Shown in pieces: positions 10,921 through 21,560 of a stretch of DNA of 64,000 bases (its first letter is position 1; each line of letters opens with the position of its first letter). The notes under the pieces were generated by a model that saw only the letters and a list, made by a program, of their open reading frames with translations, searched no databases and had not been told where the DNA came from. The stretch lies in NCBI GenBank assembly GCA_034231615.1, contig CM067317.1:49806282-49870281 (forward strand), read 5' to 3'. This DNA comes from Meghimatium bilineatum (taxonomy: Eukaryota; Mollusca; Gastropoda; Stylommatophora; Philomycidae). Position numbers and translations under genes: made by a program.

Positions 10921-11345
10921 ATGCCGGGACCACCAGGTGCGGGAAAACTGTTTTTGTACAATAGTTTCTAAAGCATATGAGAGAGTTTGTGTATTCTGTT
11001 CCAAATGAAACCACCTGGTGTTATTGAGAGTGGCAAGCGTCATATGAGAACATGACAGGTGCTATGTTTATTGAAAGGCTGCCAGGTGTGGAGCAATGGA
11101 CTTCTGACAATAGAATATTGTTGGTAATTGATGATTTGATGAGTAAGATGGATGCTCGAGTTATCAATTTATTTACTAAAGGTAGTCATCATAGGAACCT
11201 TAGTTATGTACATTGTGCATAATCTATTCGGTAAAAACAAAGAACAGCAAACCATCAGTCTGAACTTGCACTATATTGTATTTTTTACGATACTTTTTAT
11301 GATATATGTAGTCTTCTATGCCCCATCAAGAGTAAAATGCATCTA
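10921..11345 (+). pseudogene. A32/FtsK-like packaging ATPase remnant
   Basis: A P-loop (Walker A, G....CGKT) reads at 10923-10950. A Walker B box, four hydrophobic residues followed by Asp-Asp, reads at 11117-11141. A third conserved block after it (LFTKGSHHRN, 11168-11200) is followed, one frame over, by a block ending in a SLN motif (about 11212-11275). A TGA interrupts the frame at 11025-11027 and a frameshift lies near 11215, so it is dead. Known members package DNA into capsids in Polintons, adintoviruses and large DNA viruses. Here it sits between terminal inverted repeats. Other A32-like carriers are possible. Confidence 0.7.
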
Positions 11346-11539
11346 AACATATACCCGGACTAACACGAAGCAGAAGAACATACGTCCATACATAACTATC
11401 CTTACAACGAAACAGATATCACAAAAGTATACCTGAACCTACATTAATTGTAGAAATACGTGTCTGATAATGTAGGAATGAATCATGTTTAAATATCTAG
11501 TACTTATTACTCACAACCAGGAAATCAAACGATCACAGT

Positions 11540-11777
11540 AGCCTAGACTCCCGCTGTGCACATACAAATCTACGAGCTATTGAAACGAACACGTTAACCC
11601 GGACTCTCATTGTAAAACTGACCAACAAGAGATATCTCCCGCTGTATAGTAACTGGGTAAATTTGAACTTTGGTTAATTTCTCACCTGAGTTTCTCGTGG
11701 ACAGTCAGACAAGTCGTAAATTCCGTTATGTTTGGAAATACCAATATAGATGTATGCAAGCCTAGACAGTATTAGGT
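11540..11777. repeat. right terminal inverted repeat
   Basis: Inverse of the left arm. The matching blocks are at 11543-11560, 11659-11677, 11682-11694, 11714-11733 and 11761-11775. Confidence 0.7.
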
Positions 11778-12100
11778 CACACAGACCTCACGCGAGGATG
11801 GCATGCCGAAACATGGTTAGACTTGTCTACTATATCTGGGCCACATGATGTATGACTCACCGCATGTTTTCCCTACTATACAATCAGCATATTACATATT
11901 ATTACATAATTATTGCATCTCTGATCGGGGTGGCTGCGATATCTGGTATCCGACCATCGGTAGCCGGATGCGATACCCGACTGATCTAAATATATGCGGC
12001 TCTCTGTACCACTCAGCGATATCCCTCGTCTTTTTCCTTATTTGAGCCATCTGACGCGGGTATCCTGCGTTCCGCGTCTTGAACGGTACTTTACCTACTC
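11778..12100. other. intron sequence, nothing recognised
   Basis: Mixed-composition sequence with repeated GATATC/CCGAC words around 11935-11985. Open frames on both strands here show no domain. Confidence 0.4.
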
Positions 12101-13860
12101 TACTACTGTTGTGGAAAGTGCTCGCCAAATTTGGCGCATCCCCAAAACGTTTATCAACATAGTGCGACAGTTCCATGACCGAATTATGGTCTTTTTTATC
12201 AGTGACGTAGTGTCATCACCAGCCTCTCCTGTAACAAATGGGATCAAACAAAGTTGCGTTTATCTCCAACACTGTTTGGCGAGATTTTTTCTGCTATGCT
12301 GACAAATGCATATAAATCAAGTGAGGTAACAGAAATAAAAATAAGATACAAAACAGTCAACTTTTCAATCTTTTACCTTTTAAAACCATAACTAGGGTGC
12401 GAGACACAATGGTCAGAGAACTACTCTACACGGATGACTGCGAACTTTATGCTGATTCTGCAAACAGTATTCAAGTCACCTAAACCAGTTTACTGAAACC
12501 TGTGACAACATTGGTTTCACCATCAATACAGAGGAAACATTGGTGTTATATTTAAACCCACAAAAAACAAACCACACTTAAATCCCCAGATAAGGATGAA
12601 AGAAGAAGAACTTCAAACAGTCCATAATTTCAGTTTCCTTGGCAAACATCTAAACATCTAAAGATCTACACAGCGACACTGAGGTAAACAACATAATAGC
12701 GAAACCTAATGCCACATTTGGAAGACTGCGAAAAAACGAATGAGTAAGAAGAGGAATAACAACTACCACCAAACTCATAGTTTACCAGGCAGCAGTAATA
12801 TTATCACTCCTTTCGCATGTAAAACATGGGCAGTATATGCCATACACGCTAGAAGACTCATCACTTCCACCTAAGCTACCGTCATAAGATATTCAACATC
12901 CATTGCTGGGATAAAATACCAGACAGTGAAGTGCTAATGAAATCTAAGTCTGTAAACATACATTCAATCTTGATGACGGTGCAGACACGCTGGGCAGGTC
13001 ACGTGATCCCGCATGAAAGATCATCGTCTACCAAAGAAGTTGTTATATGGAGAACTCCAGACTGGCTCCAGAAAGGTAGGAGGACAAAAGAAGCGTAGCT
13101 CCAGAAAGGTGGGAGAACAAAAGAAGCATAGCTCCAGAAAGGTGGGAGAACAAAAGAAGCGTAGCTCCAGAAAGGTGGGAGAACAAAAGAAGCGTAGCTC
13201 CAGAAAGGTGGGAGAACAAAAGAAGCGTAGCTCCAGAAAGGTGGGAGAACAAAAGAAGCGTAGCTCCAGAAAGGTGGGAGAACAAAAGAAGCGTAGCTCC
13301 AGAAAGGTGGGAGAACAAAAGAAGCGTAGCTCCAGAAAGGTGGGAGAACAAAAGAAGCGTAGCTCCAGAAAGGTGGGAGAACAAAAGAAGCGTAGCTCCA
13401 GAAAGGTGGGAGAACAAAAGAAGCGTAGCTCCAGAAAGGTGGGAGAACAAAAGATGCGTAGCTCCAGAAAGGTGGGAGGACAAAAGAAGCGTAGCTCCAG
13501 AAAGGTGGGAGAACAAAAGATGCGTAGCTCCAGAAAGGTGGGAGAACAAAAGATGCGTTTTAAAGACACTCTTAAGGCATCACTGGCTCATTTAAAAATA
13601 TCCAGTAATTCATGGGAGAATCTTGTATCAGACCGATCCGATTGACGTCGTAGAATCAAGGGTGGTGTGGCAGCTGCAGAGAACGTCAGACACAATGATG
13701 TGCAACAAAAACGCGCTAGAAGAAAGTCAAAAGCTGCTCATGGGCCTCTGACGTCTCCCATCATGCCCAGAGTGTGGTAGACAATTCCAACCATGCATAT
13801 GACTCATTAGTCATCATCAGGTACACCGTAGACATCATCATCTTCATAATCATCCCAGTT
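12100..13860 (+). mobile_element. LINE ORF2 copy with internal minisatellite
   Basis: A decayed reverse transcriptase runs from a FGASPKRL-like block (12130) through NGIKQ..V (12240), with SAML (12295) in another frame, to LLYTDDCELYADSAN (12423), its catalytic region. The C-terminal half, LPKKLLYGELQTGSRK (13028) to RFKDTLKASLAHL (13555), is interrupted by a 33-bp tandem array. The end carries a CPECGRQFQPC zinc-finger-like motif near 13765. Many stops make it non-functional. Confidence 0.85.
13065..13560 (+). repeat. 33-bp minisatellite within a LINE ORF
   Basis: About 15 near-identical copies encode SSRKVGEQKKR in frame with the LINE sequence on both sides. The first (GSRKVGGQKKR) and last (SRKVGEQKMRFKDTL) copies grade into the normal C-terminal sequence. 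The array therefore arose by expansion of a coding segment. All three minus-strand frames and the plus frame are open because 33 is a multiple of 3. Confidence 0.95.
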
Positions 13861-13914
13861 GAGCTGAATGGTCATCGGCGACTTCGACGAACGAACAGCA
13901 CACTTCTACACCTC

Positions 13915-14890
13915 ATGTTATGTTATGTTCCTCCAGGGCCATAGGCGGCGCATAGGGTCGAAACCATAGCTTTCCATTTCTGTCTTTGTGTTGCCAGGTC
14001 TTTCAATTGTTGTGTGGTGTTTAGGTTCATTGACATGCCTTCTCTATTAATGGTTCTTCGTAGAGTTTCTCTAGGTCTCCCTCCTTCTTCTTACTCCAGG
14101 TGGCACCCAATATAGTGATTGCTGGGGAATTCTTAGGCTGTTCATTCTGAGAACATGGCCGATGTAAGTCCAACGCCTCTGTCTAATGAAGGAAGATATA
14201 TAGGATTGTTTTGCTTTCCTCTCTTATAGTAGTGTTAGATTTAAAGTCACTCCACTTAACGTTCAGAATGGTACGTAGGCATTTGTTTTCAAAGGAGTCG
14301 AGTCTTTATCTGTGGCTTTTGTGGCTTTCCAACTTTCGCACCCATATGATAGAATAGGGATGATGTTGGAGTTAAACAACTTGAGTTTTGTGGTGTTTCT
14401 TAGTGTGTTTGACGTCCATATGTTGCGTAGTTTATTGAAAGCACCCGCTGCAAGAGCAATACGGTGTAAAATTTCTTTGATGAGTCTCCATCCAATGCTA
14501 GATTGGTGCCTAAATATGTAAAATTGTTGACTTTTAATAATGGAACATTTTGAATTTCTATGTTGTCGTTGGATCTCGTAAAATCTAGTATATGAGTTTT
14601 TGATGTGTTGATTTTCAACCCTATCTGATTTGAGTAGTGTTGGAGATTGTCAAACTTAGATTGAGCATCTGTGTGGTTTGCGCTCAAAGGGCCAGGTCAT
14701 CTGTGTAGTCAAGATCTTCGAGAACGGTATTATTAATCCATTTTATTCCTGTCAGCTCATTTTCAGTGCTCTTTCTCATGACCCAATCAATAGCGACGCA
14801 GAAAAAGTAATGGGGACATGATGCATCCCTGTTTACCGCCCGTAACAACTTGAAACCATTCTGACTTCTCAGTTACTTCTCTACACCTCA
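13915..14890 (-). mobile_element. LINE ORF2 C-terminal half, minus copy
   Basis: On the minus strand the frame at 14400-14687 reads HYSNQIGLKINTSKTHIL and NNFTYLGTNLALDGD. Further down there are blocks matching the plus-strand copy at 42950-43480 (YGCESWKATKAT, RTILKW, PPGVRR). Both copies share an end around CTATGGCCCTGGAGGAAC. Confidence 0.8.
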
Positions 14891-15075
14891 TAGTATTGAT
14901 ATATTTTGAACCTCATAGTATTGATATAGTTCACACCTCATAGTATTGATATAGTTCACACCTCATAGTATTGATATAGTTCACACCTCATGTCATATAT
15001 AGTATTGATATAGTTCACACCTCATGTCATATATAGTATTGATATAGTTCACACCTCATAGTATTGCTATAGTTT
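14885..15075. repeat. 25-bp minisatellite
   Basis: About six units near CACCTCATAGTATTGATATAGTT, two with an inserted TGTCATATA. It begins beside the LINE end at 14880. Confidence 0.9.
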
Positions 15076-15232
15076 GTTACCATTTCTGACCTATACAACA
15101 CACGAGCGATGGAGATGATGAGAACGATGATGATGTTCTGGTTATGATATAGAAGACGGTGGTAATGGTTGCTGTGGCAACAGTGATGAACATGGCAAAA
15201 TATGGCGCCACATATACGACCTTCTTACATAC

Positions 15233-15317
15233 CTGTGACAGTGAACATGACCACAACCAATAGTAGGACTGACAACTCTGCTGTATGCTTGACCTGCACA
15301 CTCATAAACTTCAACAT
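15233..15317 (-). CDS. cadherin gene, exon 1 (signal peptide)
   Basis: The minus strand reads from ATG at 15317 (MLKFMSVQ) or 15305 (MSVQVKHT) into ELSVLLLVVVMFTVTG, a typical signal-peptide core and cleavage region. A strong donor follows, CACAG|GTATGTAAG (15224-15232). One base is left over, exactly what exon 2 requires, which gives TVTG-DGQNRPPV at the mature N-terminus. Upstream, the frame stays open without an ATG, and a good acceptor (GGATTTCAG) precedes 15337, so a 5'UTR intron is possible. An alternative frame is also open through this exon but has the wrong phase. The start choice is by signal-peptide shape; I prefer 15317 or 15305 equally. Confidence 0.6.
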
Positions 15318-15589
15318 TCCTGAACGTGTCACGTCCTGAAATCCTAAACCAAATTCTTTGAATGAGATCTCAGAATGGTAATGATGGTGTTCCTCCTTCG
15401 CAAGCAGAGATGAGCATGGCGTGAAAAAACAATAAACATATGAAATGAAAAATGATGAGAAAATAAAACATTGATGATTGGCAATTTTTGGTTTAGGTTG
15501 TGAGTTCGTAGATCTCAAAGGAATCCGATTCCTACTAGGAAAGATTTATTACAGTGCGTGCATGAGTGCAGTGGGTCCCTAGTAAATGC

Positions 15590-15725
15590 GTTTTCAGATC
15601 TTTTCTTCCGTTTCTATCTCTTGTGGATTGCCCACAGTGTCCCTTCTTTTTCAAATTTTGGAATGCCAGCAGTGATCTGAGTGTTCCAAGCTGAGCGATC
15701 ACGAGCTCCGCCGCTTAATCTTTTT
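15590..15725 (+). repeat. dispersed repeat, family H copy
   Basis: Aligns with 17610-17745. Both show a TCTCTT word, TTCAAA, CAC/CAG..TGATC, then TTCCA..CTG..CGATCA.GAGCT in order. Class unknown. Confidence 0.45.
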
Positions 15726-15989
15726 CCCAAGAATAATGTCGTCAAAAATCTCATGAAAATGAAGGAATTACACATGCAAATTCGAGAATTACCTTTCTTT
15801 GAAATGGGTAACCGAAGACGTATCTACGGCAATGTAATAAATATAATAATTAAAAAAATTGCGAACAATACAATTTGACGTTTCAGTACAATACCTTCTT
15901 AATGAACAATAACGCTGCTATGATATATGGAAGGAGTCTTAAATATTAACATCAAAGTGATCCAGTTTTACAATACAATACAATCAACG

Positions 15990-16918
15990 ATCGCATAATG
16001 ACAGCAGTTTTCAGAGGCACCTGAGACCATATTTTCAATATGCGCAACATCATAGAGAGATGCAGAGAATTTAATGTCGACATCTACACATGCTTTATTG
16101 ACTACATCAAAGCCTTCCATTGTGTACAATATCAAAAACTTCGGAATATCATGAAGGACATGGGTTTACCGCTTCACGTAATTCGCCTCGAAAAACAATA
16201 TATCAAGACCAGCAAGCAGCTGTGAGAGTAAGTAGTAAAACATCTGTTTGGTTCAGTGTGGAAAAAGGAGTCAGACAAGGATATCACCATATACCTTTCA
16301 ACATTTATGCAGAGAGCATAATGGGAAATGTAAGAAGCGACTAACAAAGAAATAACTTCGATCCACTAAACATCGGAGGTCACGAGATACCAGAACTAAG
16401 ATATGCTGATGATACAACATTATTGGCACACAGTCAAGCAGGTCTCGAACACTTCATAAACTCCATTAGACAAGACCAAGATTATGACAAGCGACAAAAT
16501 CACTAGCAAGTTCTCAATCAGTATCAAACAATAGCGAATTAGAAAGAGTCACTAGTTTTGAATACCTCGGTTCTCTTATCAACAGCTAAAGTGATTGCAA
16601 TGAAGAATAAAGTTGTTGTTGACTATAGCATCAAAGAAGCTGATACAAGTGAGAAACGTATGGCTGAACTGCTGCAAAACAAAACTGACATTCCTAAATG
16701 GTTGAATATTTCTAATGACAATATATGAGTGTGAATCATGGATTCACAACAAAGTTAAAATAACATAGCAGCATTTGAAACAAAATGTACAGAAAAATCT
16801 TCAGAATACCATGGACCAAAAAGATCACCTTATACAATGCAGCCACCCTAAGAGAAATGAATGTAAAAGAAAACTGTCTAAACAACATAGTTCTTTCCAG
16901 AAAACTACAATATTTTTT
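15990..16918 (+). mobile_element. LINE reverse transcriptase, decayed, runs into gap
   Basis: The plus strand reads MRNIIERCREFNVDIY and CFIDYIKAFHCV (16040-16130). It continues with VEKGVRQGYHHIPFNIY (16258-16310) and LRYADDTTLLA (16396), the YADD catalytic box. Later it reads EADTSEKRMAELLQNKT and FETKCTEK. Frameshifts and stops are frequent. The minus-strand element at 25536-26415 belongs to the same family. Confidence 0.85.
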
Positions 16919-17018
16919 NNNNNNNNNNNNNNNNNNNNNNNNNNNNNNNNNNNNNNNNNNNNNNNNNNNNNNNNNNNNNNNNNNNNNNNNNNNNNNNNNN
17001 NNNNNNNNNNNNNNNNNN
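16919..17018. other. assembly gap (100 N)
   Basis: Exactly 100 N, a size commonly used for gaps of unknown length. It joins a LINE end and a 21-bp tandem array. Confidence 0.99.
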
Positions 17019-17190
17019 TACCTTATTGGCGAAGATATGTACCTTATTGGCGATGTGATGTACTTAAATGGCGATATGATGTACTTAAATGGCGATATGA
17101 TATACTTAAATGGCGATATGATGTAGGTAAATGGCGATGTGATGTGCCTCAATGGCAATGGTCATGCATCTCATTGGTGATGTATCTCAA
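17019..17190. repeat. 21-bp tandem repeat beside the gap
   Basis: Units close to GATATGATGTACTTAAATGGC repeat about six times from the gap edge and decay to the right. The array may extend into the gap. Confidence 0.85.
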
Positions 17191-17284
17191 TGGTTATGTG
17201 ATGTATTTTCATATGATGATGTTATTATATCTCTTTTGCATGCAAAGATGAACATGGCATTAAAAGAGATTATACTATGTTTGA

Positions 17285-17575
17285 TTGTTTGTGAGTTCTC
17301 AGATGGCTGATAACCAATCATGGCTCTGAATGACATGATGCAGTTTTTGAGTTCTCAGATGGCTGATAACCAATATTGGTCTGAATGACCTGCTGTAGTT
17401 TGTGAGTTCTCAGATGACTGATAACCAATATTGGCTCTGATGACCTGCTGTAGTTTGTGAGTTCTCAGATGGCTGATAACCAATCATGGCTCTGAATGAC
17501 CTGCTGTAGTTTGTGAGTTCTCAGATAGCTGATAACAAATCTTGGATCTGAATGACCTGCTGCAGAATGAGCAGG
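17285..17575. repeat. about 57-bp tandem repeat
   Basis: Five copies of a unit containing GTGAGTTCTCAGATGGCTGA, TAACCAATCATGGCTCTGAA and TGACCTGCTGTAGTTT. Confidence 0.9.
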
Positions 17576-17609
17576 AGTGTAGTTATCTTATATGAGCGAC
17601 AACTGTCTT

Positions 17610-17745
17610 GTCTTTCATTTTGTTTTTGTCTCTTTTGAATCGTCCGCTGTGTTTTACCCTGTTCAAAATCTTTAATATCCACACTGATCCTGACCATTCC
17701 AGACTGGACGATCAAGAGCTGTGGTTTCCCATAGTAAAGTAAGTA
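17610..17745 (+). repeat. dispersed repeat, family H copy
   Basis: Second copy of the 15590-15725 repeat. It is followed by a short TAAAGTAAG run. Confidence 0.45.
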
Positions 17746-17759
17746 AAGTAAAGTTACCC

Positions 17760-18290
17760 GTAGCATTTATTAATGCTGTAGAGATGTGAGATGTAAGCGA
17801 TCTCACATTTCAGTGGCTCTGCTATATGAGGACGGTAGTCCTCTCCCTCGCAGTCTTCACTTCCCGGATTAATCCGATACCCATTTAAGGCTGGGTCGAC
17901 CCGGGAGCCGTTGCGATTAGAAAAAACATTTCCGCCTCAACTGATGAATGAACCCAAGACCACTCATATGCTAACCAGCAACCCCCTATTTATCTTGTTT
18001 CCAATAAGCTTGACTCAATCTGACAGTGCATTAGAGATGCCTTCAAGCAGTCCTCAAAACGCTTTTTCTGGCCTCCTCTTTGAATACTTACCTACACCAT
18101 GACGGTCTAAAATATAAGACCTACTGAGTAATGGGAAAGCAACATTCTTAATACTAGTTTGATTTTTCCAGTTATTTTGTGATTATACTTTGTGTGATAG
18201 TCTATGCAAATCAAAGGAATAATCAAATGAGTCATTTTAGAAGTCTTCATTTCCCATCAGCTAATATATTTTATATTACCGAGGGTCACG
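17760..18290. other. no gene; unclassified sequence
   Basis: Includes a GC-richer stretch (17815-17915) and a 17940-18105 segment that look like old repeat fragments. No copy was found elsewhere in the window and no domain is readable. Confidence 0.4.
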
Positions 18291-18298
18291 CCAATGAA

Positions 18299-18775
18299 AG
18301 TTCAAACCCCCATACACCTTACTGTCGATGTCATATATCTCACTGGCAACGAATCCCGCCGAGACGGATGTGTCGGGCCATTGGCGCAAATAAAACGGCG
18401 ACACAACGCATTTCCATTCTCTGGACTACATCCTGCTAGAAATCTAGTAGGACAATGGTCTTGCTACAAGAGAGATCCAGCAGGAGTTTGAGAATGAACG
18501 ATGAAGAAGACTGGAAATATCATATACCTCACTGTCGACGTCATACAACTCACTGGCGACGTCATACAACTCACTGACGACGTCATACAACTCACTGACG
18601 ACGTCATACAACTCACTGACGACGTCATATAACTCACTGACGACGTCATACAACTCACTGACGACGTCATATAACTCACTGACGACGTCATACAACTCAC
18701 TGGCGACGTCATATAACTCACTGACGACGTCATACAACTCACTGACGACGTCATACAACTCACTGGATTATGTGT
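18299..18775. repeat. 21-bp GACGTC tandem array split by a SINE
   Basis: The right block, 18518-18770, has about 12 units near CTGACGACGTCATACAACTCA. A short left block (18305-18345) has the same ATGTCATATATCTCACTGGC pattern. The SINE at 18345-18515 separates them. Each unit holds the palindrome GACGTC followed by AT. Confidence 0.9.
18345..18515 (+). mobile_element. SINE family B copy
   Basis: One of the best preserved copies: ACGGATGTGTCGGGCCATTG, CGGCGACACAACGCATTTCC, CTGGACTACATCCTGCTAGA and AGGAGTTTGAGAATGAACG, then a GAAGAAGA tail. No tRNA-type A and B boxes were recognised in it. Confidence 0.85.
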
Positions 18776-18979
18776 TTCCGGGGTTGAAAAATAATAATAT
18801 AGAATTGTGACCCTGCAGCCGTTACGTGCATCGCTAAAGACGACTTGGGATGTGGTTTTAGTTGTCTCAGTCCTTAGAGCGTCAAAATGACACAAAGGCC
18901 ACTATGAGTCGAATGTGTCAGCAGGAAAGTGCAGATATTTCATCAGAGCTGCAAACCATGACGTACTATTGTCTTCATC

Positions 18980-19165
18980 ATTGTTCAGTCTCAAACTCCC
19001 GCTGGATGTCTCTTGTATCAGGACATTGATCATTCTAAATTTCCAGCAGAATGTAGTCTAGAGAATGGAAATGCTCTGTCATCGTTTTATTTGCGCCAAT
19101 GTCCCAGCATATCCGTCTTCGGTGCAACATCGTATTCATATATCCGGTCGTCATCCCGCTGACCT
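18980..19165 (-). mobile_element. SINE family B copy
   Basis: Inverse orientation: CTCAAACTCCCGCTGGATGT, GAATGTAGTCTAGAGAATGG and CATATCCGTCTTCGG. Full-length or nearly so. Confidence 0.85.
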
Positions 19166-19634
19166 GCGTGAGCTTAAGAATGAACAAAATAGGGGAAGAA
19201 GATACATCTCATTTTGTTTTATATATTGTCTTGCATTTATACTATTAGTCGCCTCTGGCAATATCAATGACATGTCACAATTCTACTATTTTTTGTTTTC
19301 CTTGATGGCCTAACAAAACACATGACGAAAAATATAAATATGTATGGAATGTTGCCAAGAACAGAGTACATAATATGCTAACAACATTATCAAACACATT
19401 AGGCGACGTTTACTAAAAAAAAAAGAATTTTTACAGGACAACAAGCAACAACAAATTAATATTACAAAAGGAGACACACATTGTGATAGGAAGAGTGGCA
19501 AAAGCAGACAATAAAGATGAGAGGATGAGAGAAAGAAAGAAAAGTCGAAAAACTAGTACAACAAGATCAGAAGAAAGAGTACAAAAAAATTGTCGCCACA
19601 TAATATAAGACAAAAATACTTCCATGAAGCACAC
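19166..19634. other. no gene seen
   Basis: A-rich sequence on the plus strand. Minus-strand frames read hydrophobic low-complexity peptides without a recognised domain. Confidence 0.5.
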
Positions 19635-19800
19635 GATCTATTAGCTTTACAATGAACGCACAGACTTTCAGACTATATGGTACGTATATGGAAAAATTAC
19701 AGATAACAGTATACAAGATAGTTTCAACGTTTCAACATTAAGTTCTTTTTAAAGATACTACAAGAAAAACAGTGAATAAACAATACAGTAACAATAGTAA
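19635..19800 (-). repeat. dispersed repeat, family G copy
   Basis: Inverse of 7540-7695. CACAGACTTTCAGACTAT, GTTTCAACGTTTCAACATTA and CAGTGAATAAACAATACA mark it. Confidence 0.55.
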
Positions 19801-21484
19801 AAAGAATTAAGACACTATCACAAAATCATTAGATGGAAGACATTTAACAGCAGAGACACACAAGGTAACATTGGCGTAACAAGTATTGCCATAGAGACGT
19901 GCATTAAAAAAATATAGGGAATGAGAACGAAATAAAACAACAATGCCTAAAAACAACATGAACGGCAACACAACAAAAGCCTCACTACCCAAATTGAAAT
20001 AAATGAAAGATCTGTAGTAATACCACATGGTTTAAGGGTACCAAACTGCAATATATATATAAACATAAGACAGGAAGGTCTGAAAAAAATGCTAAAACAG
20101 ATGTACAGGAAAAGTAAAAGACAAAATGGCAAACAAAAATGTAGAAGGTTTCATTCATGAGAGATACTGCTAAACTGATGTTTTGATCACATAGAAAGTT
20201 TCATTCATAAGATTTGTTTATGATAATGATTTGTTATGAAAATGACAACAGCTAAAATGGCTAGCATGATAGTTACGTCCTGAATAGGATATGCTACCAA
20301 CATTAATTTATATACACACACACATACACCGTTTATATTCATACCTGAAGACAGATAATCTAAGTCTGTTTTCAAAATCAGCTCTGATGTATCTTCAACA
20401 TTGAATCTATCCTTTCTTTTACAGCTGGTGCACACTTTCTACCATCTAACCTGAAAGCTTGGCTTTCATGAGCTGTGCCGGATACCAACATAAACAACCT
20501 CTGCAGATAATGTTTTCAAATCTAGAATTTGTTAAACTTATATTTCAATCGTTTTCTCGTGACTACACGTGAAACCACACACACATACACACACAACTTC
20601 AAGCACTGCTCAAGTGCTAATAACATCAGAATTTCTAACTTCAAAAATCGTATTATAAACCTCGTTTCCTGCACTCGTAAACACGTAATCGGCAATCACT
20701 AAAAATATGACATTATTTACTTACACATTTGAGATTGTTTAAATTAAAATCGAATTGTATACACTTTCCTTTTAATGAATTCTCCTTCAACATATTCGGA
20801 TTTTACCTGGCGTATTCTTTGCAACGATCTTCATACATTATTTATTTTTTTTGCACTATTCGCGGTCCTAGTACTGCGCGCAATGATGGACACTATATCC
20901 CTTCAAAACTTGATACTCTGTTTCTTTGCCTATCGCTAGTTAATATCGTTTGATTGCAATGCTTTCCCGAATCTGATTATTCTAATCAATTGTTGACTGA
21001 CTTTAATATTACTGTTATTGAACTACGTTATTCGGTGTACTACTACGCTTCATTGATTCAATAAAATAGGAGTTTTATTGAGCGATGTTCATTAACCCTT
21101 TCTGCACCAGCGTACGTTTGAATGAAATCTATCTATTGAGTCATTTTTTTATACATGGTCACATACACAAGATAAAAACTCAATGTCCACGACATTGAAA
21201 CATATTTTAATGTTGTATTATGCATATATGTACACACGTACGAGAGTTCTCCAAATTAAAACTTTAAATTTACAATATAAATTCAAATCACGGAGACATT
21301 GTCTCGTTAGTTGACAGTATTGGAGTTAAGAATATCGAGAGCTGAAGACATCACGGTGCAAATTAATCACATGACTGAACAATATGAGATAGCCGTGCCA
21401 CAAGTGACGTGCACCAGAGATGATCAATGTTCTATACTCTCTTGTTTTTTCTTAAAGCGGTCATCGAGAATTGACGATCTGATA
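19801..21484. other. no gene confirmed; possible 5'UTR exon near 20347
   Basis: AT-rich sequence without recognised repeats except short CA runs at 20312-20330 and 20575-20600. A minus-strand donor-like site, CTTCAG|GTATGAAT, lies at 20346-20347. It could end a noncoding first exon of the cadherin gene, but its phase does not fit coding use. Confidence 0.3.
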
Positions 21485-21487
21485 CAT

Positions 21488-21519
21488 TCATGATGATGAT
21501 GTTCATGATGATGATGTTC

Positions 21520-21558
<39 letters not shown>

Positions 21559-21560
21559 CA
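21488..21560. repeat. (GAT)n microsatellite
   Basis: GATGATGATGTTCAT words followed by a pure GAT run. Confidence 0.95.

Larger units (their letters stand above)
10404..11777 (+). mobile_element. TIR element with broken packaging-ATPase gene (Polinton/Maverick-like relic)
   Basis: Two inverted segments of about 240 bp of element sequence bracket about 800 bp holding a decayed A32/FtsK-type ATPase. Left 10514-10533 is the exact inverse of 11714-11733 (20 bp). Left 10553-10565 matches 11682-11694 (13 bp). Left 10570-10588 matches 11659-11677 (19 bp). The outer ends ATACTGTCTA (10404) and TAGACAGTAT (to 11775) also match. Large TIRs plus this ATPase are the signature of Polintons and related viruses. 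Size and decay imply an internally deleted, non-autonomous relic in a cadherin intron. A target-site duplication could not be fixed with certainty. Confidence 0.7.

Noticed and set aside
13013..13645. 210-codon Lys/Arg-rich repeat protein on plus and its antisense frames
   Set aside because: It is the C-terminal part of a broken LINE with a 33-bp expansion, not a host gene.
15225..15518. 97-codon minus frame taken as a complete small protein
   Set aside because: Its start is not ATG. The convincing part is the signal-peptide exon from 15317 that ends at a strong donor.
18444..18895. Minus-strand repeat proteins (YDVVSEL and SCMTSSV types)
   Set aside because: They are translations of the 21-bp array.
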